From positions 1 through 6,104 of the forward strand of contig JAVEDG010000104.1 in assembly GCA_030841245.1 (NCBI GenBank): a DNA stretch of 6,104 nucleotides, given 5' to 3'. This document shows, one piece after another, positions 4,998 through 6,104 of the stretch (position 1 is its first letter; every line of letters starts with the position of its first letter). A program made the position numbers and the translations under genes. This DNA comes from Actinomycetota bacterium (GTDB taxonomy: Bacteria > Actinomycetota > Actinomycetes > JACCUZ01). The notes beneath the pieces are model-generated. The model did not search any database. It was not told the DNA's origin and saw only the letters and a list, made by a program, of their open reading frames with translations.

Positions 4998-6104
4998 TCA
5001 GGTCGCGAAGCCGTCGCCGATGGCGGCGGCCAGCTCGCGGTAGGCCAGCTGGGTCTGCTCGTCCAGCTCCTCGAGGTCGAGCACGCCGCCGGCCTCGAGG
5101 TGCGGGTCGTAGGGGATGGTGAGGACGTCGCGGCAGCGGGACGCGAAGTGGTCTTCCAGCTGGAGGACGTCGACGATGCCACCGCCCGGGCGGACGGATG
5201 AGATCACGACCACCGCGCTGTGCGCGAGGGCACCGAAGCCGTGCGCCTCGAGCCAGTCGAGGGTCGCACTCGCACTGCGCGCGCCGTCGAGGCTCGCCGA
5301 GCTCACGACGACCAACGAGCTGGCGAGCCCGAGGATGCCGCGCATGGCGTCGTGCAGCAGACCGGTCCCGCAGTCGGTGAGGATCAGGTTGTAGAAGCGC
5401 TCGAGCGTCGTGACCGTGTTGCGGTAGTCCTGCTCGCTGAACGCGAGCGAGGCGCTCGGGTCGCTGTCGGAGGCCAGGATCTCGAGCCGGGTAGGGGACT
5501 GCGAGGTGAACGCCCGCACGTCGGCGTACCGGTGCAGCTGGTCACGGTGCTCGAGCAGGTGACGGACCGTGGCGCCGGACTGACGCGGCACCCGCTCGCC
5601 GAGCGTGCCCCGGTCGGGGTTGGCGTCCACGGCGATGACCCGGTCACCGCGCAGCTGCGACAGCATCATTCCGAGTGCCGCCGTGGTGGTCGTCTTGCCG
5701 ACGCCGCCCTTGAGGCTGATGACGGCGAGGCGATGGCAGTCGGCGATCGGCGTGCGTGCACGCCGGACGAGGGCGGCCGCCCGGAGCTCGGCCGGTGACG
5801 GCCCGAGGTTCAGCCTGCCGCCCGTGGCGGCGTACACGCCGCGCCGCCAGCCGTTGCGAGGGCGCGGCCGGCGGTGACGCAGGACCGAGTCCGCCCCGAG
5901 CGACTCGGGCGGCTCGGGCAGGGCCGGGATGCCCCAGTCCGGCCGGTGGGTCGGCGCGGCGGCCGGGGTCGGTGCAACCCGTTCGGGATCAGGCAGGTAG
6001 GGCGGCTCGGGGGCCGCCTCGTGGCCCGGGCCGGCGGTGACGTCCGGCCCACGGACCGACTCGGTGCGGGGCAGCTGGCCGGTGAGGTCGATGCTGAGGA
6101 GCTC
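4998..6104 (-). CDS. MinD/ParA-like ATPase with Pro-rich N-terminal region (type VII secretion-associated type), 5' partial
   Basis: The reading frame is open from the stop at 4998 to the right edge (368 residues), so the start lies outside the window. Residues 1-89 from the edge are disordered-looking and Pro-rich (18 Pro). The linker GWRRGVYAATGG and NLGPSPAE precede the ATPase domain. Its deviant Walker A is KGGVGKTTT (132-140), with both the signature and the phosphate-binding Lys. Next come the A' motif VDANPDRGTLG (159-169), with Asp160, and Walker B LILTDCGTG with Asp244. A fully active ATPase is expected. The region RYADVRAFTSQ (192-202) and the end (IPYDPHLEAG) resemble actinobacterial MinD-like proteins linked to ESX/WXG100 secretion, for example the EspI group. 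That link is from family memory, as no ESX gene is in view. GTG 5837 is an internal Val, not the start. No membrane segment or C-terminal amphipathic helix is seen. Confidence 0.88.
   Translation of the reverse strand, partial: ELLSIDLTGQLPRTESVRGPDVTAGPGHEAAPEPPYLPDPERVAPTPAAAPTHRPDWGIPALPEPPESLGADSVLRHRRPRPRNGWRRGVYAATGGRLNLGPSPAELRAAALVRRARTPIADCHRLAVISLKGGVGKTTTTAALGMMLSQLRGDRVIAVDANPDRGTLGERVPRQSGATVRHLLEHRDQLHRYADVRAFTSQSPTRLEILASDSDPSASLAFSEQDYRNTVTTLERFYNLILTDCGTGLLHDAMRGILGLASSLVVVSSASLDGARSASATLDWLEAHGFGALAHSAVVVISSVRPGGGIVDVLQLEDHFASRCRDVLTIPYDPHLEAGGVLDLEELDEQTQLAYRELAAAIGDGFAT

Noticed and set aside
4361..5122. + strand frame opposite the TIGR03085 gene
   Set aside because: The - strand product has clear family motifs and metal ligands. 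The + strand translation shows none and is a mirror frame.
4973..5182. Extended N-terminus of the TIGR03085 protein up to 5182
   Set aside because: The added part is Ser/Thr/Pro-rich and overlaps the 3' end of the MinD-like gene. The family N-terminus begins at 4972.
5220..5798. + strand frame opposite the MinD-like ATPase
   Set aside because: The - strand has Walker A, A' and Walker B motifs. The + strand product is a GC-driven shadow.
5835..5837. GTG as start codon of the MinD-like gene
   Set aside because: The frame remains open for another 89 codons to the window edge, and the conserved GWRRGVYAATGG linker spans this codon, so it encodes an internal Val.

Overview
The window is a very GC-rich stretch from the chromosome of a high-GC actinobacterium (Actinomycetota). 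Support comes from the codon use (almost every third position is G or C), frequent GTG starts, a PriA-type HisA, a TIGR03085-family protein and a MinD-like ATPase of the kind associated with type VII (ESX) secretion in actinobacteria. I cannot name a genus from the sequence.

The left two thirds (about 3-4320, + strand) is a histidine biosynthesis operon. In order it holds hisC (5' end missing at the window edge), hisB, hisH, a small Arg-rich two-helix membrane protein, hisA/priA, a RidA-family gene and hisF. Together they cover imidazole glycerol phosphate synthase (HisH+HisF), the ProFAR isomerase that feeds it (HisA/PriA), the dehydratase (HisB) and the aminotransferase (HisC). Nearly every junction is a 1- or 4-base start/stop overlap, which suggests translational coupling. 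The exception is hisB-hisH. There a 64-base gap carries a hairpin at the hisB stop codon and a TANNNT -10-like hexamer placed exactly for a leaderless GTG start of hisH. Between hisA and ridA an 8-codon mini-ORF overlaps both neighbours and has the only good Shine-Dalgarno sequence at that junction.

The operon ends at hisF in a perfect 10-bp inverted repeat (4305-4333) that includes the hisF stop codon region. This is probably a shared terminator with the convergent genes on the other side.

The right third (4340-6104) is on the - strand. A MinD/ParA-like ATPase with a Pro-rich N-terminal region is read first and runs off the right window edge. A TIGR03085-family (mycothiol-dependent maleylpyruvate isomerase-like, DinB fold) protein follows it. 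No stretch over 300 bases lacks a gene. There are no tRNAs, rRNAs, CRISPR arrays, insertion sequences or obvious mobile elements.

The first 8 bases match the 3' end of the common Illumina adapter and spoil the HisC reading there, so the left edge is probably a contig end with untrimmed adapter. I did not find a wholly new system. The most notable points are the mini-ORF relay, the RidA homologue without the usual catalytic Arg, the intercalated Arg-rich membrane protein and the two leaderless promoter candidates.
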